The notes beneath the pieces are model-generated. The model saw only the letters and a program-made list of their open reading frames with translations. It was not told the DNA's origin and did no database searches. The position numbers and the translations under genes were made by a program. From contig CAVVAR010000004.1 in assembly GCA_963746315.1 (NCBI GenBank), forward strand, positions 62,001 through 126,000: a DNA stretch of 64,000 nucleotides, in the 5' to 3' direction. The stretch is from Ga0077555 sp963746315. GTDB taxonomy: Bacteria > Pseudomonadota > Alphaproteobacteria > Rhizobiales > Hyphomicrobiaceae. This document shows positions 55,116-63,819 of the stretch, piece by piece; position 1 is the stretch's first letter; each line of letters starts with the position of its first letter.

Positions 55116-56720
55116 ATGAGCGCCAGTACGTTCTACGTCACGACGCCGATCTTCTATCCGAACGGCGTGCCCCACATCGGGCACGCCTATACGGCGCTGA
55201 CCACCGATGCAATTGCCCGGTTCGCGCGCCTCGAGGGCCGCGACGTGCATTTTCTGACGGGGACGGACGAGCACGGCCTCAAGATGAAGCAGACGGCCGT
55301 CGCCGAAGGGCTGACACCGAAGGCCCTTGCCGACCGTAACTCGGCCGTTTTCCGCCGCATGGAGGATACGCTCGACTGCTCCTACGACGACTACATCCGC
55401 ACCACCGAGCCCCGCCACTACGAGGCCTGCAAGGAGCTGTGGCGGCGGATGGAGGCTAATGGCGACATCTACCTCTCGAAATACGCGGGCTGGTACTCCG
55501 TGCGCCAGGAGGCCTACTTCGACGAGAAGGAGACGACGGTCGGGCCGGACGGCGTGCGCCGGGAGCCGCTCGGCTCACCTGTCGAATGGACCGAGGAGGA
55601 AACCTTTTTCTTCCGTCTCTCCGCATTCCAGGATCGCCTGCTCGCCCACTACGAGGCTAACCCCGACTTCATCCTGCCCCCGGAGCGGCGCAACGAGGTC
55701 AAAAGCTTCGTCGAGGGCGGCTTGCAGGATCTCTCGGTCTCGCGCGCCTCGCTCGACTGGGGCATTCCGGTCCCCGGCAATCCGCAGCACGTGATGTACG
55801 TGTGGGTCGATGCGCTGAACAACTATGTCACCGCCACCGGCCTCCTGAACTCGGGCGACACCCCGCTGAAACGCTTCTGGCCGTGCGACGTGCACGTCAT
55901 CGGCAAGGACATCGTGCGCTTCCACGCCGTCTATTGGCCGGCCTTCCTGATGTCGGCCGGCATCGAGTTGCCGCGCCGCGTCTTCGCCCACGGCTTCATG
56001 CTGAGCAAGGGCGAGAAGATGTCGAAGTCGGTCGGCAACGTCATCGACCCGTTCGACCTCGTGAATGCCTATGGCGTCGATCCCGTGCGTTACTTCTTTC
56101 TGCGCGAGACGGCCTTCGGCCACGACGGCAGCTACAGCCCCGAGGCGATCGAGACGCGCATCAACGCCGATCTGGCCAACGGCCTCGGCAATCTAGCCCA
56201 GCGCTCGCTCTCGATGATCGCCAAGGGCTTCGACGGCAAGGTGCCGGTGCCGGGGCAGCTGACCGCTGCCGACGAGGCGATCCTGGCTGCCGCCGATGCC
56301 ATGTATCCGGCGGCCAAAGCCGCCATGGAGAAACAGGCGATCAAGACGTGGCTCGACGCCGTCTGGGCGGTAATCGGCGAGGCAGACCGTTATTTCGCCA
56401 GCGAGAAGCCGTTCGACAAAGCGCTCTCGGTCGAGCGTAAAGGCACGATCCTCTACGTGACGGCCGAGGCGGTGCGCCAGCTTGCGATCCTCGTGCAGCC
56501 GGCGATGCCGACGTCTGCTGCAAAGCTCCTCGATCTCCTCGCACAGCCCCCGGCCGCGCGCACATTTGCCCATCTCGGCAAGGAGGGCCGGCTCGCGCCA
56601 GGAACCGAGCTGCCGGCACCCGTCGGCGTCTTTCCGCGTTACGTCAGGCCCGCCGAGGACGGCGAGGCTCCGGCGAAACCTGCCAAGGCACCCAAGAAGG
56701 GCAAGGGAGACGCGACCTGA
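55116..56720 (+). CDS. metG: Methionine--tRNA ligase
   Basis: Charges tRNA-Met. ATG 55116 (MSASTFYVTTPIFYP) with GGGAG upstream; 534 residues, the short form without a C-terminal tRNA-binding domain. The class-I signatures are PHIGHAY (HIGH, His20-His23) and KMSKS (from Lys301). The knuckle region (about 120-150) lacks zinc-ligand cysteines, as in the zinc-free type. There is an Ala/Lys/Pro-rich tail. It overlaps tatD by one base. Confidence 0.97.
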   Translation: MSASTFYVTTPIFYPNGVPHIGHAYTALTTDAIARFARLEGRDVHFLTGTDEHGLKMKQTAVAEGLTPKALADRNSAVFRRMEDTLDCSYDDYIRTTEPRHYEACKELWRRMEANGDIYLSKYAGWYSVRQEAYFDEKETTVGPDGVRREPLGSPVEWTEEETFFFRLSAFQDRLLAHYEANPDFILPPERRNEVKSFVEGGLQDLSVSRASLDWGIPVPGNPQHVMYVWVDALNNYVTATGLLNSGDTPLKRFWPCDVHVIGKDIVRFHAVYWPAFLMSAGIELPRRVFAHGFMLSKGEKMSKSVGNVIDPFDLVNAYGVDPVRYFFLRETAFGHDGSYSPEAIETRINADLANGLGNLAQRSLSMIAKGFDGKVPVPGQLTAADEAILAAADAMYPAAKAAMEKQAIKTWLDAVWAVIGEADRYFASEKPFDKALSVERKGTILYVTAEAVRQLAILVQPAMPTSAAKLLDLLAQPPAARTFAHLGKEGRLAPGTELPAPVGVFPRYVRPAEDGEAPAKPAKAPKKGKGDAT

Positions 56721-57517
56721 TGCTGGTCGATCACCACTGCCATCTCGATTACCCCGACTTCGAGGCGGACCGTGCAGCCTATGTGGCGCGCGCCGAGGCT
56801 GCCGGGGTCGGAGTGCTGGTAACGATCTCGACGCGGATCCGCGATCACGCCAAGTACCGCGCCATCGCTGAGGCTCACGACAACGTCTACTGCACGGTCG
56901 GAACCCATCCTCACCAGGCGCACGAGGAGCTGGACATCTCGCTCGACGAGATCGTGCGCCTGTCCGGGCACCCAAAATGCGTCGGCATCGGCGAGGCGGG
57001 GCTCGACTATTTCTACAAAAAATCGCCGCCCGAAGCCCAAGCCCAGGGTTTCCGCCGCCACATTGCGGCCGCGCGCGCAACCGGCTTGCCCCTCGAGATC
57101 CACACGCGCGACGCCGACGAGGATACCATCCGCATCCTCGAGGACGAGACCGGCAAAGGCCCGTTCAAGGCAATCCTGCACTGCTTCACGGGCGGACCCG
57201 AGCTGGCGCGGCGCGCCGTGGCGCTCGGCCTTTACGTGTCGTTCTCGGGCGTCGTGACGTTCAAGAAATCCGAGGCATTGCGCGCCATCGCGACCGAGGT
57301 CCCGCTCGACCGGTTGCTGGTCGAAACCGACGCGCCGTTCCTGGCGCCGGAGCCGTTCCGAGGAAAACGCAACGAGCCCGCGCTCGTGGTGCACACCGCG
57401 GCGGCACTTGCCAAGGCGCGCGGAATAAGCGCTGAAACATTCGCAGAGGCGACGACCGCGAACTTCTTCCGCCTGTTCGAGAAAGTCCCGCGCGCCCGCC
57501 CGGGAACCGCCGCATGA
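56720..57517 (+). CDS. TatD-family metal-dependent hydrolase
   Basis: A 265-residue TIM-barrel nuclease/hydrolase of the TatD/YcfH type. Metal ligands are visible in order: MLVDHHCHLDYPD (His6 and His8), GIGEAGLDYFY (Glu), EIHTRDADEDT (His), ILHCFTGG (His) and LVETDAPFLAP (Asp). TatD proteins act as 3'-5' exonucleases and in DNA repair or proofreading. It is encoded between metG and an MBL-fold gene, with one-base and 4-nt overlaps. Confidence 0.94.
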   Translation: MLVDHHCHLDYPDFEADRAAYVARAEAAGVGVLVTISTRIRDHAKYRAIAEAHDNVYCTVGTHPHQAHEELDISLDEIVRLSGHPKCVGIGEAGLDYFYKKSPPEAQAQGFRRHIAAARATGLPLEIHTRDADEDTIRILEDETGKGPFKAILHCFTGGPELARRAVALGLYVSFSGVVTFKKSEALRAIATEVPLDRLLVETDAPFLAPEPFRGKRNEPALVVHTAAALAKARGISAETFAEATTANFFRLFEKVPRARPGTAA

Positions 57518-58311
57518 GCTACCGCCTGACTCTGCTCGGGTCGGGATCGTCCGGCGGCGTGCCGCGTCTCGGCAACAACTGGGGCGCGTGCGACCCGTCG
57601 AACCCGCGCAACCGCCGCCGCCGCTGCGCCGCGCTGTTCGAGCGCATCGCCGGGCGCGGCCACACCCGATTCCTTATCGACACACCTCCGGACCTGCGCG
57701 AGCAGTTGCTTGACGCCGAGATCGGAGCGATCGACGGCGTCGCCTTCACCCACGACCACGCCGACCACACGCATGGCATCGACGATCTCAGGATCCTCGC
57801 CTTCAACATGCGCCGGCGCGTCGACGTGCATTTCGACGAGGTGACGGGGACTGCACTGAAAGCGCGCTTCAACTACTGCTTCGAGGCGCCGCCCGGATCG
57901 AGCTATCCCCCCATTCTTACTCCTCACGACATCGTCCCGCCGGACGCGATCACCATCAACGGTGCGGCCGGTCCCATCGTGGCGACGCCCATCCGCCAAG
58001 AGCACGGCGACCAGGCCTCGCTTGGCTTCCGCGTGCACGATGTCGCCTATTCCCCCGACATCAGCGGCATGTCGGCCGAGGCCGAGGCGCAACTCGGCGG
58101 GCTCGATCTGTGGATCGTCGACGCTTTGCGCTACCTCCCGCACCCGAGCCACTTCTCGGTGTCGCAGGCGCTGGAATGGATCGAGCGGCTGCGCCCGAAG
58201 CGTGCCATCCTCACGCATCTGCACATCGATCTCGACTACGCCGCGCTGAAGCACGAGCTTCCCCCCCACGTCGAGCCCGCCTACGACGGCATGGTCGTGC
58301 ATTTCGATTGA
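57514..58311 (+). CDS. MBL-fold metallohydrolase (PhnP-like)
   Basis: A 265-residue metallo-beta-lactamase-fold phosphodiesterase related to PhnP. The dinuclear metal motif HxHxDH is in AFTHDHADHTHGIDDLR, with further ligands in QEHGDQASLGFRV, VAYSPDISG and AILTHLHIDLDY. N-terminal LLGSGSSGGVPRLG and three-arginine/cysteine segment are typical. It overlaps tatD by ATGA and is the last gene of the tmk-holB-metG-tatD operon. The physiological substrate is not known. Confidence 0.92.
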   Translation: MSYRLTLLGSGSSGGVPRLGNNWGACDPSNPRNRRRRCAALFERIAGRGHTRFLIDTPPDLREQLLDAEIGAIDGVAFTHDHADHTHGIDDLRILAFNMRRRVDVHFDEVTGTALKARFNYCFEAPPGSSYPPILTPHDIVPPDAITINGAAGPIVATPIRQEHGDQASLGFRVHDVAYSPDISGMSAEAEAQLGGLDLWIVDALRYLPHPSHFSVSQALEWIERLRPKRAILTHLHIDLDYAALKHELPPHVEPAYDGMVVHFD

Positions 58312-58653
58312 GGGGACGGGCCGACGGGCGTCGGTTTGGCCAAGCCGCAGTCTCAGAATGTCCGGAATTTAGGGTGGTCCTGCCTAACGGTGACGGGGTC
58401 AGATGCGTGCAGGTCAGCCGGTTCGGAAGTGGCGAGAACTGAGCTTGATCACCTCAGGGGTGTCCGCTTATGATTTCGCGACAGAGTGATGCACCGAGGC
58501 AACGGGCCAACTTGCAAACAATCGCCAGGCAGATCGGGCTGCGCTGAACGCCAATAAGCCAATGCAGGAGCGGATATGCAGCGAGCCCGGGTTGGCTGCG
58601 CGGTCGGAGGCACCGAGCATGCCGTCTCCGAAGGTGCTCGAAAATGGCCTCCG
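58312..58653. other. 342-bp gap at the boundary of the core operon and the low-G+C unit
   Basis: CCGAC-GGGC-GTCGG-TTT at 58321-58337 may end the metG operon transcript (weak 5-bp stem). The rest carries no recognisable gene or repeat and leads into the A+T-richer TIR gene on the minus strand. This gap is the likely left edge of the accessory region. Confidence 0.4.
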
Positions 58654-60591
58654 TCACTTGTTCACAATCGCCCTGTTAACAACAGCCAACCTCTCGCTGA
58701 ACCAAGTCAATTCACTTCTAGCATCAGAATTGTCAGCTGCTTTTTCAAGCAGCTTCTGCGCAATTTCCGCTCCCGAACGATATATCGATATGGCGCTCTC
58801 CCATTCCTCTAAACGCTCCCTTACTAATCCATGTCGTTTAAGCGATTGAACTAGGTCGTACTGAAAGTTGGCGTCAGTCGGATCAAGTCTCACAAGATCT
58901 TGGCCTATTTGCAAAGCTTCGCGAAAATGTTCGAGTGCGGCAGCAAACTCGCCGGTACGCATTAGGATATCGCCGACATTATTGTGGGCGGCACAAACAT
59001 CACGCTTCCAGTAAGAGCGCCCCGGGTCGAGCGCCACCAATCGCTTTCTTATCGAAAGGGAATTTCTATATCGCATCAACGCTTCACTCATTGAGCCCTG
59101 CTCAGCAAATATAGAGCCCAATTGATCGTTAAGCACTGCCAGGTCACGCTGCCATTGCGTGTTGTCCGGACTTAACCGGACGAATATCTCCACCAAACCA
59201 ATCGCAGCTTGAAAGCTGTTGTGAGCTGCGGAGAAATTATTCAGCCTCATGTAAGCTTCGCCAATTTTACTGTGAGTAACAGACAGTCCGCGCTGCCACT
59301 CACGATTATCCCGAGATTCGCCTACCAAATGCTCATAAGCCTGAAGTGCCACGAGATGCCTTTTCAAGGCTTGAGAGTAATGGCCCTGCTTAGCAAGCGT
59401 AAAGGCTATTTTATTGTTTGCTATCGCTAGGGAGTTAATAGCCCCACCATCGGTCGGATTCAGCCTATATAACTTTGCAAATATTTTCGCTGCTGCCATG
59501 TATTTTTCCACTCCGTCGTCAAGCTCGCCACGCGCTGTTATGACATCTCCAAGTGCCATTAAAGAGCTTGATGCGGACTTGTTCCAATGTTTATCTTCAG
59601 GATGCATTTTTAAATTCTCCTCAGCGAGCGTCAGCGCAGCTTGAGCGCTCTCTTCAGCGGCAGATAAGTTCCCAGTCTCCAAATAGGTTAGCCAAAACTG
59701 ATGCAGCATATAGATTCTGCTGCGCTGCAGCTCAACACTGTTTGGTGCCGCCGATGTCAATTTCTCGAATGTGCGGCGAGCAGTATCTAATATCTTAGTT
59801 ACCGTCGCTGTTCGCAGCCCCTCAACATCGCGCAAGCCAGATGCGATATCTGAGACGAGCCCATCCGCCGTACTTCTTGCTAACACAAAGTTCGATTGGG
59901 CCTCTTGTCGCCGCTGTTCGGCGATTTCCCTTTGGTGAACGGCCTCTCGCCTATTTAGCTCTGACCAAATTGATAAAGCGGCAAACAAAACAGTTGCCAG
60001 CAAAAGCACTCTAAATTTTTTCGTTTGGGCCTGCCGAAGCTCGCGCTGGGTGCGCCTAAAAATCTCATCAGTGCCAAGCCCGGTAAGTCCAGCGACCACT
60101 TTTGCAAAGCCAAGGGCTCGACCATCAGCCGCCTCACGAAGGTCTGCTCCCAAAAGAACTCTAGGCCTATCTGAGATGGATCCGTCAGCGCAAATCTCGA
60201 AACAAAGGGCTCTAGGTAGCGCTTCCGACGGGGTCGCTTCAATAAACACCGGTATTAATGGGCGGGAAGGATGGCGAAGGCTGAAAATCCGGATTTCCTC
60301 ATTCACGTAAAAACTTTTCGCTGAATTTCTGGAGCATAAAACGATCATCGCAGCTGATTGATCGACAGCAGTGATTGTCGCCTCACCCAGAGTCGATCCA
60401 CCCACAAACTCTTCACGATCTCGAAAAATGGGTGCTAAGCGAGTGGGAACAGGACCGAGCGCTGTTGCGCGCCCAATGAGATCATTATCGAACTGAAATC
60501 GTTCGAGTGATTTATGCAGCCATTTTGCCCATCCATCATCGGAATGTGAGTAAGAAATAAAGGCTCGATACTTCAAGCTATCATTGAGCAT
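58654..60591 (-). CDS. TIR-transmembrane-TPR protein (645 aa)
   Basis: Three parts are visible. Residues about 8-150 form a bacterial TIR domain (YRAFISYSHSDDGWAKWLHKSLERF, FRDREEFVGG, MIVLCSRNSAKSFYVNEEIRIF with Glu98/Glu99 at the NADase position, PLIPVFIEA). Residues about 193-210 form a membrane helix (FRVLLLATVLFAALSIW), followed by a charged coiled coil (212-235). Residues about 290-640 hold a long array of TPR-like helices (ALTLAEENLKMHP, ALKRHLVALQAYEHL, ALEHFREALQIGQDL). Many such TIR domains cleave NAD+ in anti-phage or abortive-infection systems; membrane tethering and TPRs suggest a sensor. Base composition is visibly less G+C-rich than the flanks. The secreted-protein gene lies 58 bp upstream on the same strand. 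Confidence 0.85.
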   Translation of the reverse strand: MLNDSLKYRAFISYSHSDDGWAKWLHKSLERFQFDNDLIGRATALGPVPTRLAPIFRDREEFVGGSTLGEATITAVDQSAAMIVLCSRNSAKSFYVNEEIRIFSLRHPSRPLIPVFIEATPSEALPRALCFEICADGSISDRPRVLLGADLREAADGRALGFAKVVAGLTGLGTDEIFRRTQRELRQAQTKKFRVLLLATVLFAALSIWSELNRREAVHQREIAEQRRQEAQSNFVLARSTADGLVSDIASGLRDVEGLRTATVTKILDTARRTFEKLTSAAPNSVELQRSRIYMLHQFWLTYLETGNLSAAEESAQAALTLAEENLKMHPEDKHWNKSASSSLMALGDVITARGELDDGVEKYMAAAKIFAKLYRLNPTDGGAINSLAIANNKIAFTLAKQGHYSQALKRHLVALQAYEHLVGESRDNREWQRGLSVTHSKIGEAYMRLNNFSAAHNSFQAAIGLVEIFVRLSPDNTQWQRDLAVLNDQLGSIFAEQGSMSEALMRYRNSLSIRKRLVALDPGRSYWKRDVCAAHNNVGDILMRTGEFAAALEHFREALQIGQDLVRLDPTDANFQYDLVQSLKRHGLVRERLEEWESAISIYRSGAEIAQKLLEKAADNSDARSELTWFSERLAVVNRAIVNK

Positions 60592-60649
60592 CTTTTGCCA
60601 CGACCTGGTTCTGCTCCGCGGTGCGATTGGTATTTCTTGCGTCGTAATA

Positions 60650-61168
60650 TCATCGTTTCAAACTGCCACGCTTAATGCTCTTGCTTATGCCATCCATGTG
60701 CTTGCTGATAAACGCGATCGATCGATGACTTTCCATTTGATTTTCTGGAATGAAGGCTGATACGGAGCAAAACAAATCCTCCACGCCAACAAGGCTATTA
60801 TGGGCTAAGACTATCTTTCCATACACTTCTTGCTTCATGATGTATTGTGCAATAGCACGATCATTGAAGCGCTTTAATTGGTACCCTTTTGCATTGGCGA
60901 CATTAATTACGCCTTCGGCGCCTCCATTTGGGCCGGGTGCCTTGCTTGGGAAACAAGTAACAAACACCTGAATATGACGCTCCACGGACTCAACCAACTG
61001 AATTCCATCTTCATTATGTTTGAAATCGTATCCAATCGGCACGCCCAAGGTTGCCAAGCCGCGTGAAAACTCCACTGACATTTCAGCCGATTGACTCGAA
61101 GCTGTCTGGCCCAAAATACAATAGATGACGGCAGCAATCGCAACCAGTGAAATGGAAAATCGAGTCAC
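60650..61168 (-). CDS. Secreted protein of unknown function upstream of the TIR gene
   Basis: A 172-residue protein with a clear signal peptide (MTRFSISLVAIAAVIYCILGQTASSQSAE, cleavage near residue 27) and a mixed alpha/beta mature part that I do not recognise. It contains two cysteines (VTCFPSK and DLFCSVS) that could form a disulfide bond. Start at GTG 61168 is favoured because GGAGG lies 5 nt upstream; a TTG at 61180 is in frame. Same strand and similar A+T-rich composition as the TIR gene, with a 58-bp gap, so probably one transcript. An export sensor or inhibitor role is speculation. Confidence 0.75.
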   Translation of the reverse strand: MTRFSISLVAIAAVIYCILGQTASSQSAEMSVEFSRGLATLGVPIGYDFKHNEDGIQLVESVERHIQVFVTCFPSKAPGPNGGAEGVINVANAKGYQLKRFNDRAIAQYIMKQEVYGKIVLAHNSLVGVEDLFCSVSAFIPENQMESHRSIAFISKHMDGISKSIKRGSLKR

Positions 61169-61630
61169 GACAACCTCCAATGGCTACAGGCGGGACGAGT
61201 TCACTTCCACCTCATGTGCGCCTAGAATTTCGGCCACTCTACCAGGCACCGGACGATCCGCAAACGAGACGTTGTCTAACGAGGGACGCTTGCGGATGGC
61301 CGATGATATCGGAGCGCTAAACGTCGGTAACAGGAAAGCTGCCTTCCATAACAGATGGGCTAACGACGGCGGTGCCCGTCACCACCATTCGATGTCCTCT
61401 CCCTTCGAAGGCAGACTATCGCCGGCCGCGCCCAGCCGCAATTGCTCAGGTCCGCTTCGGGGCTTGGTTGTGTGAACACAGCCAAGCACTAAGTCGCTGC
61501 GCGACAGCCCGCTGAGGCGGGCGCTTGGCCGATGGGCCGGTAACCAGTTGAGACGACATGTGTAACGGGGCGGGGAGCCCCATCCTGAGGATCGAGGTCT
61601 TGGCAACCTCACTCAAGGACAAGTCTCCCC
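61169..61630. other. 462-bp gap left of the IS91-type unit, with two hairpins
   Basis: GCTTGGTTGTG-tgaa-CACAGCCAAGC (61462-61487, 11 bp with one G-T pair) and GCCCGC-tgag-GCGGGC (61507-61522) form hairpins 140-110 bp before the recombinase gene. The left part should hold the promoter of the minus-strand secreted-protein gene. No gene recognised. The hairpins could belong to the end of the mobile unit or be a terminator. Confidence 0.4.
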
Positions 61631-62539
61631 ATGACGAACTCTACCGGCATTTCCCCGCTGCGCCAGCGCATGATCGACGACATGGTTGCGCGCGGCCTCG
61701 GTCCGCAGACGCAGAAGGGGCACATCCGCGCCTGCAAACGGTTCGCGGCCTATCTGAAGCGCTCGCCCGAGCTGGCCACCGCCGACGACGTCAAGCTGTT
61801 CCAGCTCCACCTGATCGAGAGCGGCCTCACCATCCAGAACCGCAATCGCACGATGACCGGCGTGCGCTTTCTGCTGAAGGTGACGATGCGCCGGCACGAT
61901 CTCGCGGCCGAGATCTTTCACATCAAGGAGCCGACCAGGATTCCGCAGATCCTGAGCGCCGACGAGGCCAAGCGGCTGTTGATGATGGCCGCGCCGCAGC
62001 CACGCGTGCTGCTCAGCATTGGCTATGGCGCCGGCCTGCGCGTGAGCGAAGTCGTCAAGTTGAAGGTCAAGCACATCGACAAAGACCTTGGCATCATTCG
62101 CGTCGAGCAGTCGAAGGGCCGCAAGGATCGCCAAGTGATGCTCTCGGCGGAGACGTATGAGCTGCTCAAAGAGTGGTGGAAGGTGCGCTCGAACAAGTAC
62201 GATCTCGGCGTCGAGCCCGGCGAGCGCTGGCTGTTCCCCGGCCGGCGCAAGGGGCTGCATCTGACGCCGCGGCAAGTGACGCGACTGTTCCACGAGAGTG
62301 TCGAGGCGGCAGGCCTCAAGAAGAAGCTCACATTGCACGCACTGCGGCATTCGTTCGCGACGCATCTCTACGATCGCGGAGTCGACATCCGTACGATCCA
62401 GGCGTTGCTGGGCCACGAGAAGCTGGAGACGACGGCGCGCTATACGCGCGTTGCGACCGGCTTGATCACGGCGGTCGAGAGCCCACTCGATCAGCTGTCC
62501 GTGCCACGCAAGAAAGCCAAGCGCAGCCGATCAGCGTAA
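61631..62539 (+). CDS. Tyrosine site-specific recombinase associated with IS91-type element
   Basis: A 302-residue tyrosine recombinase. The N-terminal SAM-like core-binding domain is about 10-100 and the catalytic domain about 110-285. Catalytic residues are Arg in GYGAGLRVSEVVKLK, HxxR in LTLHALRHSFATHL, His in LLGHEKLETTARYTRV and the nucleophilic Tyr in ARYTRV. It is followed 6 bp later by an IS91-type transposase start, an arrangement repeatedly seen in alphaproteobacterial IS91-like units. Start ATG 61631 (MTNSTGISPLRQRM). Confidence 0.92.
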   Translation: MTNSTGISPLRQRMIDDMVARGLGPQTQKGHIRACKRFAAYLKRSPELATADDVKLFQLHLIESGLTIQNRNRTMTGVRFLLKVTMRRHDLAAEIFHIKEPTRIPQILSADEAKRLLMMAAPQPRVLLSIGYGAGLRVSEVVKLKVKHIDKDLGIIRVEQSKGRKDRQVMLSAETYELLKEWWKVRSNKYDLGVEPGERWLFPGRRKGLHLTPRQVTRLFHESVEAAGLKKKLTLHALRHSFATHLYDRGVDIRTIQALLGHEKLETTARYTRVATGLITAVESPLDQLSVPRKKAKRSRSA

Positions 62540-62749
62540 TCGCCGGTGTCACGGCCGAGTCTGGAGATCGCGGACGTCTTCCGCGATCACGGCGCTGCGT
62601 GGCGTGATGCCAACCGCGGTCACGTCAGCCTCCAGCAGATGAAGGTGATGACGGCGATCGAGCGCTGCCGGACGGCGGCGCTCGGCGGCCATGTCGCGCG
62701 CTGCGAGAACGGCGCGTGCGGTCACACCGTCATCGCCTACAACAGCTGC
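61631..62749 (+). mobile_element. IS91-type unit (recombinase plus transposase), truncated at its right end
   Basis: Comprises the tyrosine recombinase gene and the first 68 codons of an IS91-family transposase. Transposase homology stops at the codon for Cys in IAYNSC (62747-62749), where intact members continue into the zinc-finger RNRHCPKC. The left end is not defined; candidate terminal hairpins lie at 61462-61522. Confidence 0.75.
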
Positions 62750-62791
62750 CTTATGGGCAAAGCCGGTAATGGGGAGCTGGCGACGACTTGA
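62546..62791 (+). pseudogene. IS91-family transposase, 5' fragment
   Basis: GTG 62546 starts SRPSLEIADVFRDHGAAW, then VSLQQMKVMTAIERCRTAALGGHVARCENGACGHTVIAYNSC. This is the N-terminal zinc-binding part of an HUH/Y2 rolling-circle transposase. After 62749 the frame runs into unrelated sequence (LMGKAGNGELATT) and stops at 62791; the catalytic HUH and tyrosine motifs are absent. The full-length protein is several hundred residues longer, so this copy is inactive. Confidence 0.88.
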
Positions 62792-62829
62792 TCGCGTTCC
62801 AGCGCAGTCGCGGCCAGCCCAGCTCACCA

Positions 62830-63819
62830 TTACGAAGCGCGCTTCAGGAGCGCGATCAGCTTGTCGGTGGGCTGGAACACGCCACGCCGCAGGTGGGGCG
62901 GCACAATCGCCTCGATCGCGTCGAGCTTCTCGGTCGGGTCGCCACGCGTGTAGACCTCGGTCGTCGTCAGCGTGGCGTGGCCGAGCCACAACGACACTTT
63001 GCGGATGTCCCCGGTCGCTTGCAGGACGACCATCGCGCAGGTGTGCCTGAGCACGTGGGGCGAGACGCGCTTCTTGGCGAGACCGGGCTGCTTGCGAGCC
63101 GCGGTCGCGACATGCTGCTTCAGCAGGTAGGCGAAGCCCCATCTGCTCAGCGGCTCACCACGGGCGTTGACGAACGCCTCGGGTGTCGCGACCTGTCCGC
63201 GTATGGCGAGCCAGGCGCGCAGGGCGGCGGCCGCCGGCTTCCACAACGGCAGCGTCCGCTCACGCCGTCCCTTGCCGAGCACGCGGACGGTCATCGACGG
63301 CAGGTCGATGTCATCGACCTTGAGGCCGGTCAGCTCGGAGACACGCAGCCCCGCGCACACGGCCACGTGCAGCATGGCGCGATCGCGGGTGCCATCGCGT
63401 GTCGCCGGATCGGGAGCGTTAAGCACGGCCTGTAGCTCCTCGCGCAGAAGGTAGGGCACCAGGGGCGTGCTCGTCTTCTTGAACGGGATCGCCAGTACGC
63501 GCCGGATCTGCTCGAGCGCTGCGGGCTGCCGGTACTCGAGGAAGCGGAAGAACGACTTGATCGCCGCAAGCCGGACGTTCCGCGTCACGGCCGCGTTTTT
63601 GCGCTTGTCCTCGAGATGCTCGAGGAAGGCGCTGACGAGCCCGGCATCGATCTGCTCCAGCGTTAGCGCCGATGGTTTGACCTTGAGCCGCTCGGCGGCG
63701 AACACGAACAGCAGCTGGAAGCTCGCGGCATAGGAGTCGCTCGTGTGCCGGCTGGCGCCCCGCTGGCGGCCAAGCGTGTCGCGCAGGAACGTCTCGATGA
63801 GGGGAGCGATCGGCGTCAT
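62830..63819 (-). CDS. Tyrosine recombinase, third (C-type) gene of a RIT-like element
   Basis: A 329-residue tyrosine recombinase. ATG 63819 (MTPIAPLIETFLRDTLG) has GGGGAGG 5 nt upstream and overlaps the preceding gene by ATGA. N-terminal core-binding domain about 1-100; catalytic residues are Arg in CAGLRVSELTGLKVDD, HxxR in SPHVLRHTCAMVV, His in LWLGHATLTTTEVYTRG and Tyr in VYTRG. Size and overlap match the last of the three recombinases in RIT elements. Confidence 0.92.
   Translation of the reverse strand: MTPIAPLIETFLRDTLGRQRGASRHTSDSYAASFQLLFVFAAERLKVKPSALTLEQIDAGLVSAFLEHLEDKRKNAAVTRNVRLAAIKSFFRFLEYRQPAALEQIRRVLAIPFKKTSTPLVPYLLREELQAVLNAPDPATRDGTRDRAMLHVAVCAGLRVSELTGLKVDDIDLPSMTVRVLGKGRRERTLPLWKPAAAALRAWLAIRGQVATPEAFVNARGEPLSRWGFAYLLKQHVATAARKQPGLAKKRVSPHVLRHTCAMVVLQATGDIRKVSLWLGHATLTTTEVYTRGDPTEKLDAIEAIVPPHLRRGVFQPTDKLIALLKRAS

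Noticed and set aside
58454..58657. A 67-codon open frame upstream of the TIR gene's end
   Set aside because: It overlaps the end of the TIR gene in another frame, has no ribosome-binding site and no recognisable domain.
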